NCBI RefSeq assembly: GCF_034424315.1
Contig: NZ_CP139972.1
Location: 3,534,001 to 3,598,000 of the forward strand
DNA: 64,000 nt
Source of the DNA: Chitinophaga sancti
Lineage (GTDB): Bacteria; Bacteroidota; Bacteroidia; Chitinophagales; Chitinophagaceae
Direction: 5' to 3'
Shown here: positions 1-9,887 of the stretch, piece after piece
Position numbering within the stretch: position 1 is the stretch's first letter
Layout: the number at the start of each line of letters is the position of its first letter
Translations under genes and position numbers: made by a program
Notes under the pieces: model-generated
What the model saw: only the letters and a program-made list of their open reading frames with translations
Told to the model about the DNA's origin: nothing
Databases searched by the model: none

Positions 1-1
1 A

Positions 2-520
2 CAATCTCCTGCGGAAGCTATTCAGCAGAACATACCTGTATATCGTTCTGCACATAATAAAACGCAGTTTCTAAACTACCCTGTATCTGCTGAAGCACTG
101 GATACTTCGAAGAAATATGCATGGACGGTGATTGCAAACAATGGTAACCAGTTCGCGGCGCAGACGGACATCTGGACGTTTAAAATAAAAGGCGTGGTAC
201 CTGAGGCAACTATTTCAACGCAGGGAGCCTATATACAATTAAAGAAAGGGCTGGATGTTGCACAGTTTAGCAGCAATGGCACCTTACAGATTGGGTATAA
301 CAATGATGCAGGAGATACTACTGTGAAATATGAGATCGTGGCGTTGGATAATAAGAATGCGATCGTTAAATCCGGCACGCTTTCCCTTATCAGGGGACAG
401 AACCTGTTGCAGGTAACATTAGACGCAGGTAGTATGACTTCTGGTCAGCGTTATTTATTCCACCTACTGAATGGAAGAAATGAATATTGGAATGCAAAGT
501 TTGTCTACAATAAAAAATAG
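2..520 (+). CDS. C-terminal part of a secreted/surface protein (cut by window edge)
   Basis: The frame is open from base 2, so this is the 3' end of a longer gene whose start lies outside the window. The visible 172 residues have no recognisable catalytic motif. They look like an all-beta, fibronectin- or Ig-like tail with alternating hydrophobic strands and a long Gly/Asn content (for example GTLQIGYNNDAGDTTVKYEI). Its stop is 7 bases before the next start codon, so it belongs to the same + strand operon as the RHS system downstream and is presumably exported with it. I do not recognise the family. It ends in NKK without a clear type IX sorting domain. Confidence 0.6.
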   Translation, partial: QSPAEAIQQNIPVYRSAHNKTQFLNYPVSAEALDTSKKYAWTVIANNGNQFAAQTDIWTFKIKGVVPEATISTQGAYIQLKKGLDVAQFSSNGTLQIGYNNDAGDTTVKYEIVALDNKNAIVKSGTLSLIRGQNLLQVTLDAGSMTSGQRYLFHLLNGRNEYWNAKFVYNKK

Positions 521-527
521 ATCTTAA

Positions 528-3500
528 ATGATATTAAATCGTGTTGCAGGAAGCAAGCGCCTGATTGCTTCAATGATGCTTGCTATACTCTACATGGAGA
601 TGGTGCTTCCTGCGTATGCTATTGGAGCGCCGGTAAAGAATGGTAAGTATTTACCTTTGCCTGCGCATCCCCCTATACCATTAACTGCAAGCAAACGAGC
701 AGCTGTGATTAATCCGGTACCTGTAATTAACCCGGGAGGTGTACTCAACCCAGCATCGGCAATTGGTGCGAGAATTGCTCTTAATCCTGCTGCTGCGATT
801 AATGCGGGAACTGCCATTAACCCTTCAGGTGCATTCAACCCTGCATCTGCGGCTGCAAGAGCGCCATTTATAGGAGGTCCTACCCAACCGGAAAGTCAGG
901 CATTTCACTCTGTGAACAGTGATGATATGGTTGACCTTTTCAGTGGAGACTTTTCCTATACCATTCCTCTCATGGATGTGGGTGGATATCCTGTAGCCAT
1001 TGGTTATAACAGTGGTTCAGGTATGGATGAAGATGCCAGCTGGGTAGGTCTTGGATGGAACCTGAACCCGGGAGCTATCAACCGCAACCTGCGTGGTTTA
1101 CCAGATGATTTTAATGGAACAGACACTGTGCAGAAAGTAGTGGCGATCAAAGAAAACAAATCTATAGGTACAAGTATCGGTCTTTCAGAAGAGCTGATTG
1201 GTCTGCCTACAGAAAAACTTTTTGGATCAGGTGTGTCTGTTGGGGTAAGTGCTGGGATCACCTATAATAACTATAAGGGATATGGTTTTGAAGCAGGTAT
1301 TAGCCCCAGCATCAACGTTGGTTCTTCTGCCATGGGTTCCCTGACCGGGGGGCTTTCACTCACGAATAGCTCTATGGATGGCTTATCTGTAGGTGCATCA
1401 CTGGATTACCAGATGACGTTGAAGAAAGATGCTGATAATGGTCCGCTGATAGGCAGTGTCGGATTGGGAACGGGTTTCAACTCCCGCTCTGGGTTAAGTC
1501 AGCTGTCACTTTCTGTAGGTGCCAGACAATATCATACGGCCACTACGAACAATGGTAAATCAAACTCCTATTGGAGTAATAGTACCCATGGTGGTGGTAC
1601 ATTGATGTCTTTTGCATATCCTTCTTATCTGCCATCCATTACACTGCCTTATACCAATACAAACTTAACCTATAGTCTGAAGGTAGGTGGTGAGAAAAAG
1701 GTAGATGCCACCACGGTGTCTGTAAGTGGTTATTCCTCCACACAGGAGATCAAGCCAGAAGATCAGCATCTGGCTTTACCAGCATATGGTTACCTGAACT
1801 ACCAGGGTGCAGGTACTAATAACAGGGTGCTATTGGACTTCAACCGCGAAAAGGATATTGCTTATCGTGAAACACCGGCAGTTCCCAATATTGGTATCCC
1901 ATCCTATACCTATGATGTATGGTCTGTTTCAGGAGAAGGTATCGGTGGTAGCTTCCGTGCATATCGTGGTGAAGTAGGGCATGTGTTTGATCATTATAAC
2001 AAAACAAAATACAGTGCCCTGAATGTGGGCGTAGACCTGGCATTAGGTGACCTGGTGCATGCCGGTGCTGATGTGGGATTGACCTATGCTTATACAGAGA
2101 CCGGGCCATGGTCAAAGGATAATACTATGGCCAACGTCACTGCGTTTAGTAAGTCACACGATTCTTACGAAGCGGCTTACTTCCGTAACCCGTCTGAGCT
2201 GACAGTAAACGATAAAGATTATTACAAGAACCTGGGTGATGATGATGTGATAGCAGTAAAACTTTACCAGTCAGATAATAGTAGTTCTACTATACAGGCA
2301 ACGAGTACTTTGAGCAAATACAATAATAAGAAGTCTACAGGTGATCAGCCGGTAAGTTCCCGTAGTTCAGGAAAGACCGTACGTGAAAAACGTACACAGG
2401 TCATTTCCTATCTGACTGCTGAAGAAGCTAATTCAGCTGGATTCTCAAAGTTTATAGAGAACTATTCAGAGAATGTTTTTAAAGCAAGTGCCTGCCCTGT
2501 CACCACTATAACAGAAGATCTGAATGGTGATGGTACAGGGTTGTTGGGTGAGTTCTATACCAAAACAGGATTTCAGACAAAGCTGAGGGAGAAAACAGAT
2601 ACATCCATCAACTTTGCCAACCGCCTGCAGATGAACGTAGGTATCAAAGACAGTATTTTCAATACGGTATTTAGTGCAAGATGGACAGGTAAGGTGAAAG
2701 CACCTGTAACCGGTACTTATACCTTCTATACAGAGAGTGATGATGGTATCCGTTTATTCCTGAATGATTCTGTCATCATTAAGCGCTGGAATGATCACCC
2801 TTCAAAAACAGACTCTGCAAAGGTGAACCTCATAGAAGGTGAGTATTACGATATAAAAATAGAATATTATAATAACCAGGCTGATGTAGTATTGAAATTG
2901 CAATGGGCTTATCCTTCACAGAGCCGCGTTACTATTCCGGGCAAATACCTGTATTATTCACCAGCTAAAGATTCTTTGGCAGTAGACAATGTGTCTCATG
3001 AAAACAGGGTGAATAGCTTCCGTATGAAGAATCATATCTCTGAAATAGATGTGGTAAATCAGGACGGGCGTAAGTATGTGTATGGCATTCCTGTTTACAA
3101 CCTGCAACAGAAAAGTACAACTTTCTCTGTACAGGCCAAGAATGGTAATACTGCCACTGGTTTGGTAAAGTACACAGCTGGTACAGAAAACACTGTGAAT
3201 AATTCAAGTGGTAATGACCATTACTTTTCCAGTGAACTTACACCGGCTTATGCGCATACCTACCTGTTGTCAGCAGTCGTATCACCGGATTACCAGGATC
3301 TGACTGGTAATGGGATCACTGCAGATGACCCCGGAGACGCTATTAAATTTAACTATACACGAATAGCAGGTATCAATAACCCTTATAGCTGGCGTGCACC
3401 CATAGGTGAGAACCAGGCTAATTATAACGAAGGCTTGAGAACAGATAGCCGCGATGATAAGGGTAGTTATATCTATGGTCAGAAAGAACTGTGGTACCTG

Positions 3501-6500
3501 AACTCTATTGAGTCCAAAGACATGATCGCGACCTTCAGTATCAGTGCACGTACTGATCTGCCTGCAATAGATGAAAATGGGGTAAGACATTATGGGGCAT
3601 ATGGCCGTAAGCTGGATTCCATTCGTCTTTATACCAAGGCAGAATTTATGAAGAGCAACCCTAAACCGCTAAAGGTGGTGCACTTTGAATATAGCAATGA
3701 ATTGTGCCCTGTGACCGCTGGTGGTACCGATGGTAAACTGACATTGAAAAAGATCTGGTTCACCTACAATAATAACCAGAAAGGAAAACGCCATCCATAC
3801 CTGTTCAATTATAATGCAAACAACCCGGCTTACAACAGCCAAAGCGTAGACAGGTGGGGTAACTATAAATCATCCACACAAAACCCCGGTCAACTGAATA
3901 ATAACGATTATCCTTATTCCCTGCAGGACTCTGCAGTGGCGGCACAGAATGCAGCAGTTTGGGCGTTGGATTCCATCACCATTCCATCAGGTGGCAGGAT
4001 CAAGATCGATTATGAAAGCGATGACTATGGTTATGTACAGAACAAGCGTGCTGCGCAGATGTGTAGCATAGCAGGGTTCTCAGCAACTGAACCGGGAGAA
4101 AACACTTCGCTGAGTGCAGACCTTTACAAAACGGGTAAAGACTACCAGTATGTCGTGATCAATGTACCAAAGACAGTGAGCAGTAAAGCGGAGGCATATA
4201 CCCGCTACCTGGAGGGAATAGATAAATTATTCTTCAGGTTATATGTAAAAATGCCTTCAGATAAATGGGGAAGTGGTTATGAATACATCCCTTGTTATGC
4301 TACGATAGACTCTGATAATTACGGTTATTATAAGAACAGCAGTAAGATATGGGTACGTATCAAAGCGATCGATACTTATGGCAAAACAGACCTTGCTACC
4401 AGCATCTATAGCCCATTGGCAAAGGCAACGATATCTTACCTGCGTTTGAACCTTCCATCCAAAGCTTATCCTGGTTCAGAAGTAGGTGATAATGTGACTG
4501 CTATAGACATCATTAAAATGCTGGCGAGTCAGGCAGATAACGTATTTAATACCCTGCTCACCTTCGATGTGCTGGCAAGAGTAAAAGGCTGGGCAAAGAC
4601 GGCTGATGTGGCAAGGAGTTATGTTCGGTTGAACAATCCATATTATAAAAAGTATGGTGGTGGTCTGCGTGTAAAACGCATCAAAATGTACGACCACTGG
4701 GATGCGATGACCAAACAACGTCAATCAATTTACGGACAGGAATATCAATATACCACTACCCGCACGGTGAATGGTCAGGAGGAAAAGATCAGTAGTGGGG
4801 TAGCTAGCTATGAACCACTGATAGGTGGGGAAGAAAATCCATGGCGCCAGCCGATAGAATATACTGAACAGGTATCAGTACTGGCACCGGTAGCGAGTGG
4901 GTATACGGAAACACCACTGGGTGAAGAATTCTTCCCGGCAGCGTCAATAGGTTATTGCAAAGTGAGGGTGAGAACCATTAATGCAAAGAATATCCGTTCT
5001 GTAAATGGATTCAATGAAACCTGTTTTTATACCAGTTACGATTTCCCTACACTGACAGATATGACCCTGCTGGCAGATGGTAAGAAACGCTTTAAACCAA
5101 AGCTGGCGAACCTGTTAAGAATTAACGCACGTCATTACCTGGCAGTGAGTCAGGGTTTCAAAGTAGAGTTGAATGACATGAGTGGTCGTGTGAAATCACA
5201 AGGTATGTATAGTGAAACGAATTCAACTTCCCCGATTACTTATACAGAGAATTATTATCGTGTAGATGATCAGACAGCAACGGCCAAGCACCTGAATAAT
5301 ACGGTGATGGCGATGACTGCAAAAGGTGTGATAGACACGACCGCAGTGATAGGTAAGGATATGGAGGTGATGATGGATATGCGGGAACAACATTCAGTCA
5401 CTACTGCGTCCAATATACAGATCAATGGGGATCTGTTCACATTTGCATTCCCTCCCGTGTTCCTCATCCCGATGTTGCTGAGTGTGTATCACAGGGAGGA
5501 GACATTGTATCATTCAGCGGCGGTTTCCAAAGTAATATACAGACATGGCATATTGGATAGTGTGATTGCGATAGATAAGGGTAGTAAGGTGATCTCCCGC
5601 AACCTGATGTATGATGCAGAGACGGGTAATGTGATCCTTACGAGTACGCAGAATGAATATGGAGATCCTATTTACCAGTTCAGCATGCCGGCAGGCTGGG
5701 TGTATGATGGTATGAGTGGAGCATATAAGAATATCAATGTGGAGTTGGAACATGTGTACATCAGTCAGGGTAGGATCACATCTGGTGTGGAAAAACCGAC
5801 AGATTACTTTAGTGGAGGTGATAAGATCCTCACTTATTCAAGATCAAAAACAGGAGGTACAGATTGTGCACCGCAGATCTCTACGTTTCCTGCAACAGCC
5901 ATGATGTATACGGTGGATGCGAATGCACAGACGGGTGGTAAGCCAGATCTTTATTTTGTGGATGACGATGGGCAGCCATTCTCAGGAAATGACATCACAT
6001 TGAAAGTGGTGCAGTCAGGCAGGAAGAATATGCAGGGAGTGGTTGGTTCAGTGGCGTTGTTGAATGATCCAAGAGTGAGGACAGATAAGGGGTATAGTCT
6101 GGTGCTGGACAATACATCAAAAGTGGTATCAGCATCAGCGATGGAGTATAGTGATCACTGGAAGGTGCCGGATAGTAAGAAGGGGGTGTTGTTGTCAAAT
6201 TGTGTGACGGTGCCGAATCCTTATACCAATAATGATTGTGGGCCATTGTATGGGAATGAAAGGATCCTTTTCTCAGAATGGGGAGGGTGTACAGGAGCCA
6301 ATCAATCATTTTTATTCTCTGTACCACTTCTCATTAAGGCCGATTCATTCCGGTCACATGTAAGTGAGGATTATGCCAGTCTTTGGGCGATCACAGTATC
6401 CTATACACAGGAACCTTATTATTGGGATTATTGTACTGCCAATACGGTATGTATAGATGCCAATGGGATAGTATCTTCTTCTGCTGCGGCTACTACAGCT

Positions 6501-6830
6501 ACCGCTTCGGTGGCATCTGCCCGAAAAGCAGCTACTATTACAGCAGTAGTTGATTCAGTAGAGTTTACCGTTACAAATAATGATGTTGCTGCCCGGATCA
6601 AACTAAACACAGAGGATGGCAGAGAGGTAATTGTTGATAAAAATACCTCTCCTGTCGTGGTCAGAGTAGCCGCAGGAACGGCAGTTCGGGGTATTGTTAC
6701 AGCCGGTGCCAATGCTGTCGTCGTCGGGCTTGGTGCTATTGGTGATTGTAAAGTACCACCGCATGGACGAAGAAATATAATGGTGTCACCGACTGAAAGC
6801 TCTGCTGTTAGTATTCAAAAATTAGATTAA
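528..6830 (+). CDS. Giant secreted SpvB/TcB-like shell protein with PA14 domain
   Basis: This 2100-residue protein has an N-terminal signal peptide (hydrophobic segment around residues 10-30, cut near AYA). A low-complexity Asn-Pro/Ala segment (about 55-110) follows, then a region like the SpvB/TcB N-terminus, with LFSGDFSYTIPL, YNSGSG and WVGLGWNLNPGAINR. A PA14 carbohydrate-binding module lies at about 670-810, containing TGTYTFYTESDDGIRLFLND. The rest is beta-rich without a catalytic motif. It is followed after one base by the next operon gene. By analogy with Tc toxins it probably forms, or helps form, the shell of the RHS system; that role is inferred. PA14 could bind glycans on target surfaces. 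The length is large even for this type. Confidence 0.75.
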   Translation: MILNRVAGSKRLIASMMLAILYMEMVLPAYAIGAPVKNGKYLPLPAHPPIPLTASKRAAVINPVPVINPGGVLNPASAIGARIALNPAAAINAGTAINPSGAFNPASAAARAPFIGGPTQPESQAFHSVNSDDMVDLFSGDFSYTIPLMDVGGYPVAIGYNSGSGMDEDASWVGLGWNLNPGAINRNLRGLPDDFNGTDTVQKVVAIKENKSIGTSIGLSEELIGLPTEKLFGSGVSVGVSAGITYNNYKGYGFEAGISPSINVGSSAMGSLTGGLSLTNSSMDGLSVGASLDYQMTLKKDADNGPLIGSVGLGTGFNSRSGLSQLSLSVGARQYHTATTNNGKSNSYWSNSTHGGGTLMSFAYPSYLPSITLPYTNTNLTYSLKVGGEKKVDATTVSVSGYSSTQEIKPEDQHLALPAYGYLNYQGAGTNNRVLLDFNREKDIAYRETPAVPNIGIPSYTYDVWSVSGEGIGGSFRAYRGEVGHVFDHYNKTKYSALNVGVDLALGDLVHAGADVGLTYAYTETGPWSKDNTMANVTAFSKSHDSYEAAYFRNPSELTVNDKDYYKNLGDDDVIAVKLYQSDNSSSTIQATSTLSKYNNKKSTGDQPVSSRSSGKTVREKRTQVISYLTAEEANSAGFSKFIENYSENVFKASACPVTTITEDLNGDGTGLLGEFYTKTGFQTKLREKTDTSINFANRLQMNVGIKDSIFNTVFSARWTGKVKAPVTGTYTFYTESDDGIRLFLNDSVIIKRWNDHPSKTDSAKVNLIEGEYYDIKIEYYNNQADVVLKLQWAYPSQSRVTIPGKYLYYSPAKDSLAVDNVSHENRVNSFRMKNHISEIDVVNQDGRKYVYGIPVYNLQQKSTTFSVQAKNGNTATGLVKYTAGTENTVNNSSGNDHYFSSELTPAYAHTYLLSAVVSPDYQDLTGNGITADDPGDAIKFNYTRIAGINNPYSWRAPIGENQANYNEGLRTDSRDDKGSYIYGQKELWYLNSIESKDMIATFSISARTDLPAIDENGVRHYGAYGRKLDSIRLYTKAEFMKSNPKPLKVVHFEYSNELCPVTAGGTDGKLTLKKIWFTYNNNQKGKRHPYLFNYNANNPAYNSQSVDRWGNYKSSTQNPGQLNNNDYPYSLQDSAVAAQNAAVWALDSITIPSGGRIKIDYESDDYGYVQNKRAAQMCSIAGFSATEPGENTSLSADLYKTGKDYQYVVINVPKTVSSKAEAYTRYLEGIDKLFFRLYVKMPSDKWGSGYEYIPCYATIDSDNYGYYKNSSKIWVRIKAIDTYGKTDLATSIYSPLAKATISYLRLNLPSKAYPGSEVGDNVTAIDIIKMLASQADNVFNTLLTFDVLARVKGWAKTADVARSYVRLNNPYYKKYGGGLRVKRIKMYDHWDAMTKQRQSIYGQEYQYTTTRTVNGQEEKISSGVASYEPLIGGEENPWRQPIEYTEQVSVLAPVASGYTETPLGEEFFPAASIGYCKVRVRTINAKNIRSVNGFNETCFYTSYDFPTLTDMTLLADGKKRFKPKLANLLRINARHYLAVSQGFKVELNDMSGRVKSQGMYSETNSTSPITYTENYYRVDDQTATAKHLNNTVMAMTAKGVIDTTAVIGKDMEVMMDMREQHSVTTASNIQINGDLFTFAFPPVFLIPMLLSVYHREETLYHSAAVSKVIYRHGILDSVIAIDKGSKVISRNLMYDAETGNVILTSTQNEYGDPIYQFSMPAGWVYDGMSGAYKNINVELEHVYISQGRITSGVEKPTDYFSGGDKILTYSRSKTGGTDCAPQISTFPATAMMYTVDANAQTGGKPDLYFVDDDGQPFSGNDITLKVVQSGRKNMQGVVGSVALLNDPRVRTDKGYSLVLDNTSKVVSASAMEYSDHWKVPDSKKGVLLSNCVTVPNPYTNNDCGPLYGNERILFSEWGGCTGANQSFLFSVPLLIKADSFRSHVSEDYASLWAITVSYTQEPYYWDYCTANTVCIDANGIVSSSAAATTATASVASARKAATITAVVDSVEFTVTNNDVAARIKLNTEDGREVIVDKNTSPVVVRVAAGTAVRGIVTAGANAVVVGLGAIGDCKVPPHGRRNIMVSPTESSAVSIQKLD

Positions 6831-6831
6831 A

Positions 6832-9123
6832 ATGAAAAGATCCTTATATATACTGGTATATATTTGCCTGCTGACGGTGGGTGCTGCCAGCAGGTCTTAC
6901 GGGCAGACTACCTGTACATGTAATTGCCTGAAGCCCGTATTTGATTATCTGATAGAGTCTAATAAACTGTTCACTTATACAGCTACAAATCAGATACTGA
7001 TTTCAAAACTCATTTCAGATGCAACAGCTGCTGGTCATACTGTTTCGGCAAGCAGTTGCGATATCTTGAATGATAACAAAACCGGCTATTTTTACAACCT
7101 TACTACAGCGACTACAGGTACTGAAGTAAAACTGAAATTTGGCGGTTGTTCTGTTTCCCTGAAATCAACATCAGGTAAGTCAATCGATTTTTTGAATATG
7201 ATCGGGGCCGCTTGCGACAACTCAGGGCAGGTGTCTTATATAAAAGGTCCGGTACGTGTACATAAGCGACTGGACGTAACAAGATCACTGGTGATATCAA
7301 AAGTGACTAGTGCATCCCCTCTTTTTCCTACCGCTACAACCTTTCCTGCATATTTCGTGGATTCTACCTCTGAAAGTTTAAGAATAGGGTTTTCATCCAA
7401 TTACGGGAAAACAGGTGGCTTCAATATAATGAGCAGGATCGCATTTGATAGTGCGAAAGCTGCCATTCCTGATGAGGCGATCATCGTTGGTGCACACCTT
7501 CATGTCTTTGCTTATCCTAGTGGTTTCATGCCTCCCTATTATCCGAATGCACACTTGCCAACAACGGCCTGTTCAGGGTCCAGTGTATTTGTGTTCAGTA
7601 GTAGTACATTCACTTATTCAAAAGATCCGGCAACATTGTCTTTCCCTGGTGGTTGGGGTGATGGGCAGGCAATTTATACAACGACCCCAAGTGATGATGC
7701 GTCCTATAACATGACCAATTTTTGTACAAATTCATATGGTGGCATATATGATAACTCGGCGTTTGACAAAGGGATGGTGATGTTCCAGGCATCCTGGAAA
7801 ACTATCCATTCCCCGGTAGATACTGTTACGCAGTATCATACTTTTTGCTCTGAAAAATACCCGGATCCCAGCAAACGTCCTTATTTAGACCTGGTATGGA
7901 CTACAAACCAGCTTGATACTGTCACCATTGCGAAAATATATATAGACACCTGTACCGTTTGTAGCACAGTTAATTCATATAACTGTTATAGTGCCATTAC
8001 AGATACCAGTGTCAATCCTTACAGGTATGGTATTCAGGGTAACTGGCGCCCACTCCGGTCCTTTGTGTATTACAACGCCCGTAACGGCGCTGCTATCAAT
8101 AGCAATACAAACATCCGTACAGATGGTACCATCAGCAATTTCAGCAACTTCTGGCACTTCTCTGCTACAGATAGTACATGGCAGCCGCAGGATACTGCGA
8201 CTTCCAGATGGGTATGGAATACAGAAAGCACCCTTTTCAACAGGAAAGGTGCTGAAATGGAAAATAAAGACCCATTAGGCAGGTACAATTCCGGATTGTA
8301 TGGTTATCGCGATGCATTGGCTACAGCAGTAGCTCAGAATGCACGATACAGGGAAATAGGATACGATGGATTTGAAGATTACAAGTACGTAGGTAATAGT
8401 TGTGACAGTGTTTGTTCAGTGCCACGCAATTTCGATTTCTCTGCTTACGAAAGCTATTTTGATTCAACCATACAGCATACAGGTGCCTATAGTCTTCGTT
8501 TGGATACGGGTAAGAGTGCAGGTATCGTAACTACCATTTCAGGTACTGATGATCCTGACTTTGTACTCACTTATAATACCGGAACCAATAGCTGTAGCAG
8601 CAGTACCAATGTACTGAAGGGCATCAAAGCTGGTAAAGAAACCCTGTTACCATCTTTCTCACCGATCACAGGAAAACAGTTAGTGGTGAGTGCATGGGTA
8701 AAAGAAAGCGGACAGTGTGATGGTGTCACTTACACAGGTAACCGTATCAATATAGTGGTGACCCGTAGTACCGGAGACACTTCTATACTGGCTTATCCTT
8801 CTGGCAACATCATAGAAGGCTGGCAGCGTATTGAGCAGGTGGTGACTCTTCCTGATGGTGCTTCCAAAATGACGATCAATATGCAGAATATTGGCACTAA
8901 CAAGGTGTACTTCGATGACCTGCGTATACATCCGTACAATGCCAATATGAAGTCATTTGTCTACAATGCAGAAAGCCTGCGTATCATGGCAGAGCTGGAT
9001 GAGAACAATTATGCTACCTTCTATGAATATGATGATGATGGTACCGTGATCCGTGTGAAAAAAGAAACCGAAAGAGGCATCATGACCATCAAGGAGGCAA
9101 GAAGTGCATTACACAATGAATAG
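6832..9123 (+). CDS. Secreted RHS-accessory protein with carbohydrate-binding-like domain
   Basis: This 763-residue protein starts one base after the previous stop, indicating translational coupling. It has a clear signal peptide (MKRSLYILVYICLLTVGAA..SYGQ). The mature N-terminus is Cys-rich (TTCTCNCLKP). Residues about 530-700 resemble a jelly-roll carbohydrate-binding domain: a SYFDSTIQHTGAYSLRLDTG strand pattern, then VVSAWVKESG, then a terminal VYFDDLRIHP. The last 60 residues (MAELDENNYATFYEYDDDG, then ERGIMTIKEARSAL) are the YD-like tail common at the ends of Bacteroidota RHS companion proteins. No enzyme motif is visible. The position between shell and RHS genes suggests a structural or adhesion subunit, which is inference. 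Confidence 0.6.
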   Translation: MKRSLYILVYICLLTVGAASRSYGQTTCTCNCLKPVFDYLIESNKLFTYTATNQILISKLISDATAAGHTVSASSCDILNDNKTGYFYNLTTATTGTEVKLKFGGCSVSLKSTSGKSIDFLNMIGAACDNSGQVSYIKGPVRVHKRLDVTRSLVISKVTSASPLFPTATTFPAYFVDSTSESLRIGFSSNYGKTGGFNIMSRIAFDSAKAAIPDEAIIVGAHLHVFAYPSGFMPPYYPNAHLPTTACSGSSVFVFSSSTFTYSKDPATLSFPGGWGDGQAIYTTTPSDDASYNMTNFCTNSYGGIYDNSAFDKGMVMFQASWKTIHSPVDTVTQYHTFCSEKYPDPSKRPYLDLVWTTNQLDTVTIAKIYIDTCTVCSTVNSYNCYSAITDTSVNPYRYGIQGNWRPLRSFVYYNARNGAAINSNTNIRTDGTISNFSNFWHFSATDSTWQPQDTATSRWVWNTESTLFNRKGAEMENKDPLGRYNSGLYGYRDALATAVAQNARYREIGYDGFEDYKYVGNSCDSVCSVPRNFDFSAYESYFDSTIQHTGAYSLRLDTGKSAGIVTTISGTDDPDFVLTYNTGTNSCSSSTNVLKGIKAGKETLLPSFSPITGKQLVVSAWVKESGQCDGVTYTGNRINIVVTRSTGDTSILAYPSGNIIEGWQRIEQVVTLPDGASKMTINMQNIGTNKVYFDDLRIHPYNANMKSFVYNAESLRIMAELDENNYATFYEYDDDGTVIRVKKETERGIMTIKEARSALHNE

Positions 9124-9140
9124 TTAAAACTGATTTATAG

Positions 9141-9878
9141 ATGAAACGTCTAATTATAGTAAGCCTCCTGTTGACCTGTGCAAATGTGTTGTTTGCCCAG
9201 AAGGTGGATGGGCTGGATGAAGCGATCAATGCGATAAAGTCGGTAAGAGAAAGTGCCGTGCCCTATGGCTTTGAGATGAAATATAGCTATGCCAATGAAA
9301 GCAAGCCCACTGTATTACTTGACTCTTTGAATGGAGCTATTGTCATAGCTGGTAAAAATTACTATTGCAAAATGGATAGTACAGAAACCATTAGTAATGA
9401 CAGGTACAATATTGTATTGTTCCGCGAGGATAAGATTATGTATGTAGGGGCTGCCAGGTCCGATAATACAGAGGATCCGATCGGGCAGATGCAGGGTGTG
9501 TTGGAAAAGTCCGGCGCGAATAGTTGTACGACTACCTATTGTGGTACAAAGAAGATCATCAATGTGGGATTTGCGGCAGGGGGTGCCTGTAAACAGCTGA
9601 AAATGGTGATTGATACTGCAGCACGTCATATGTTATCTATGGAGTACCTGATAAAAACGGCCATGCTGATAGATGCTCCTGATGCGGAGGCAAGAGTAGC
9701 TGGACAGGGGTATGATGAATACGCGGTGGTCAATGCCAGTTTTTACAACTATCATCCGTTTAATAAAGATACAGCATGGTTTAATGAAAACCAGTTCTTT
9801 TACAAAGAAGGAAGTGAATATAAACCAGCACCTGCATACAGAGAATATCAGATCGTATTGGCTACTCCTAACCTTTAA
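9141..9878 (+). CDS. Secreted hypothetical protein of the RHS operon
   Basis: This 245-residue protein has a signal peptide ending at LFAQ. The mature part is a mixed alpha/beta protein with no family I can name. Four Cys residues cluster in the middle (NSCTTTYCGTKK and GGACKQLK), suggesting disulfides. It lies 17 bases after the preceding gene and ends 9 bases before the RHS gene, so it is surely co-transcribed. Possible roles are periplasmic chaperone, assembly factor or secretion adaptor for the RHS toxin; none is shown by sequence. Confidence 0.55.
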   Translation: MKRLIIVSLLLTCANVLFAQKVDGLDEAINAIKSVRESAVPYGFEMKYSYANESKPTVLLDSLNGAIVIAGKNYYCKMDSTETISNDRYNIVLFREDKIMYVGAARSDNTEDPIGQMQGVLEKSGANSCTTTYCGTKKIINVGFAAGGACKQLKMVIDTAARHMLSMEYLIKTAMLIDAPDAEARVAGQGYDEYAVVNASFYNYHPFNKDTAWFNENQFFYKEGSEYKPAPAYREYQIVLATPNL

Positions 9879-9887
9879 TGAAATAAG

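Noticed and set aside
590..838. Antisense ORF rich in Ala/Gly opposite the shell gene
   Set aside because: It is the complement of the Asn-Pro/Ala repeat; it has no start context and lies within a clear coding gene.
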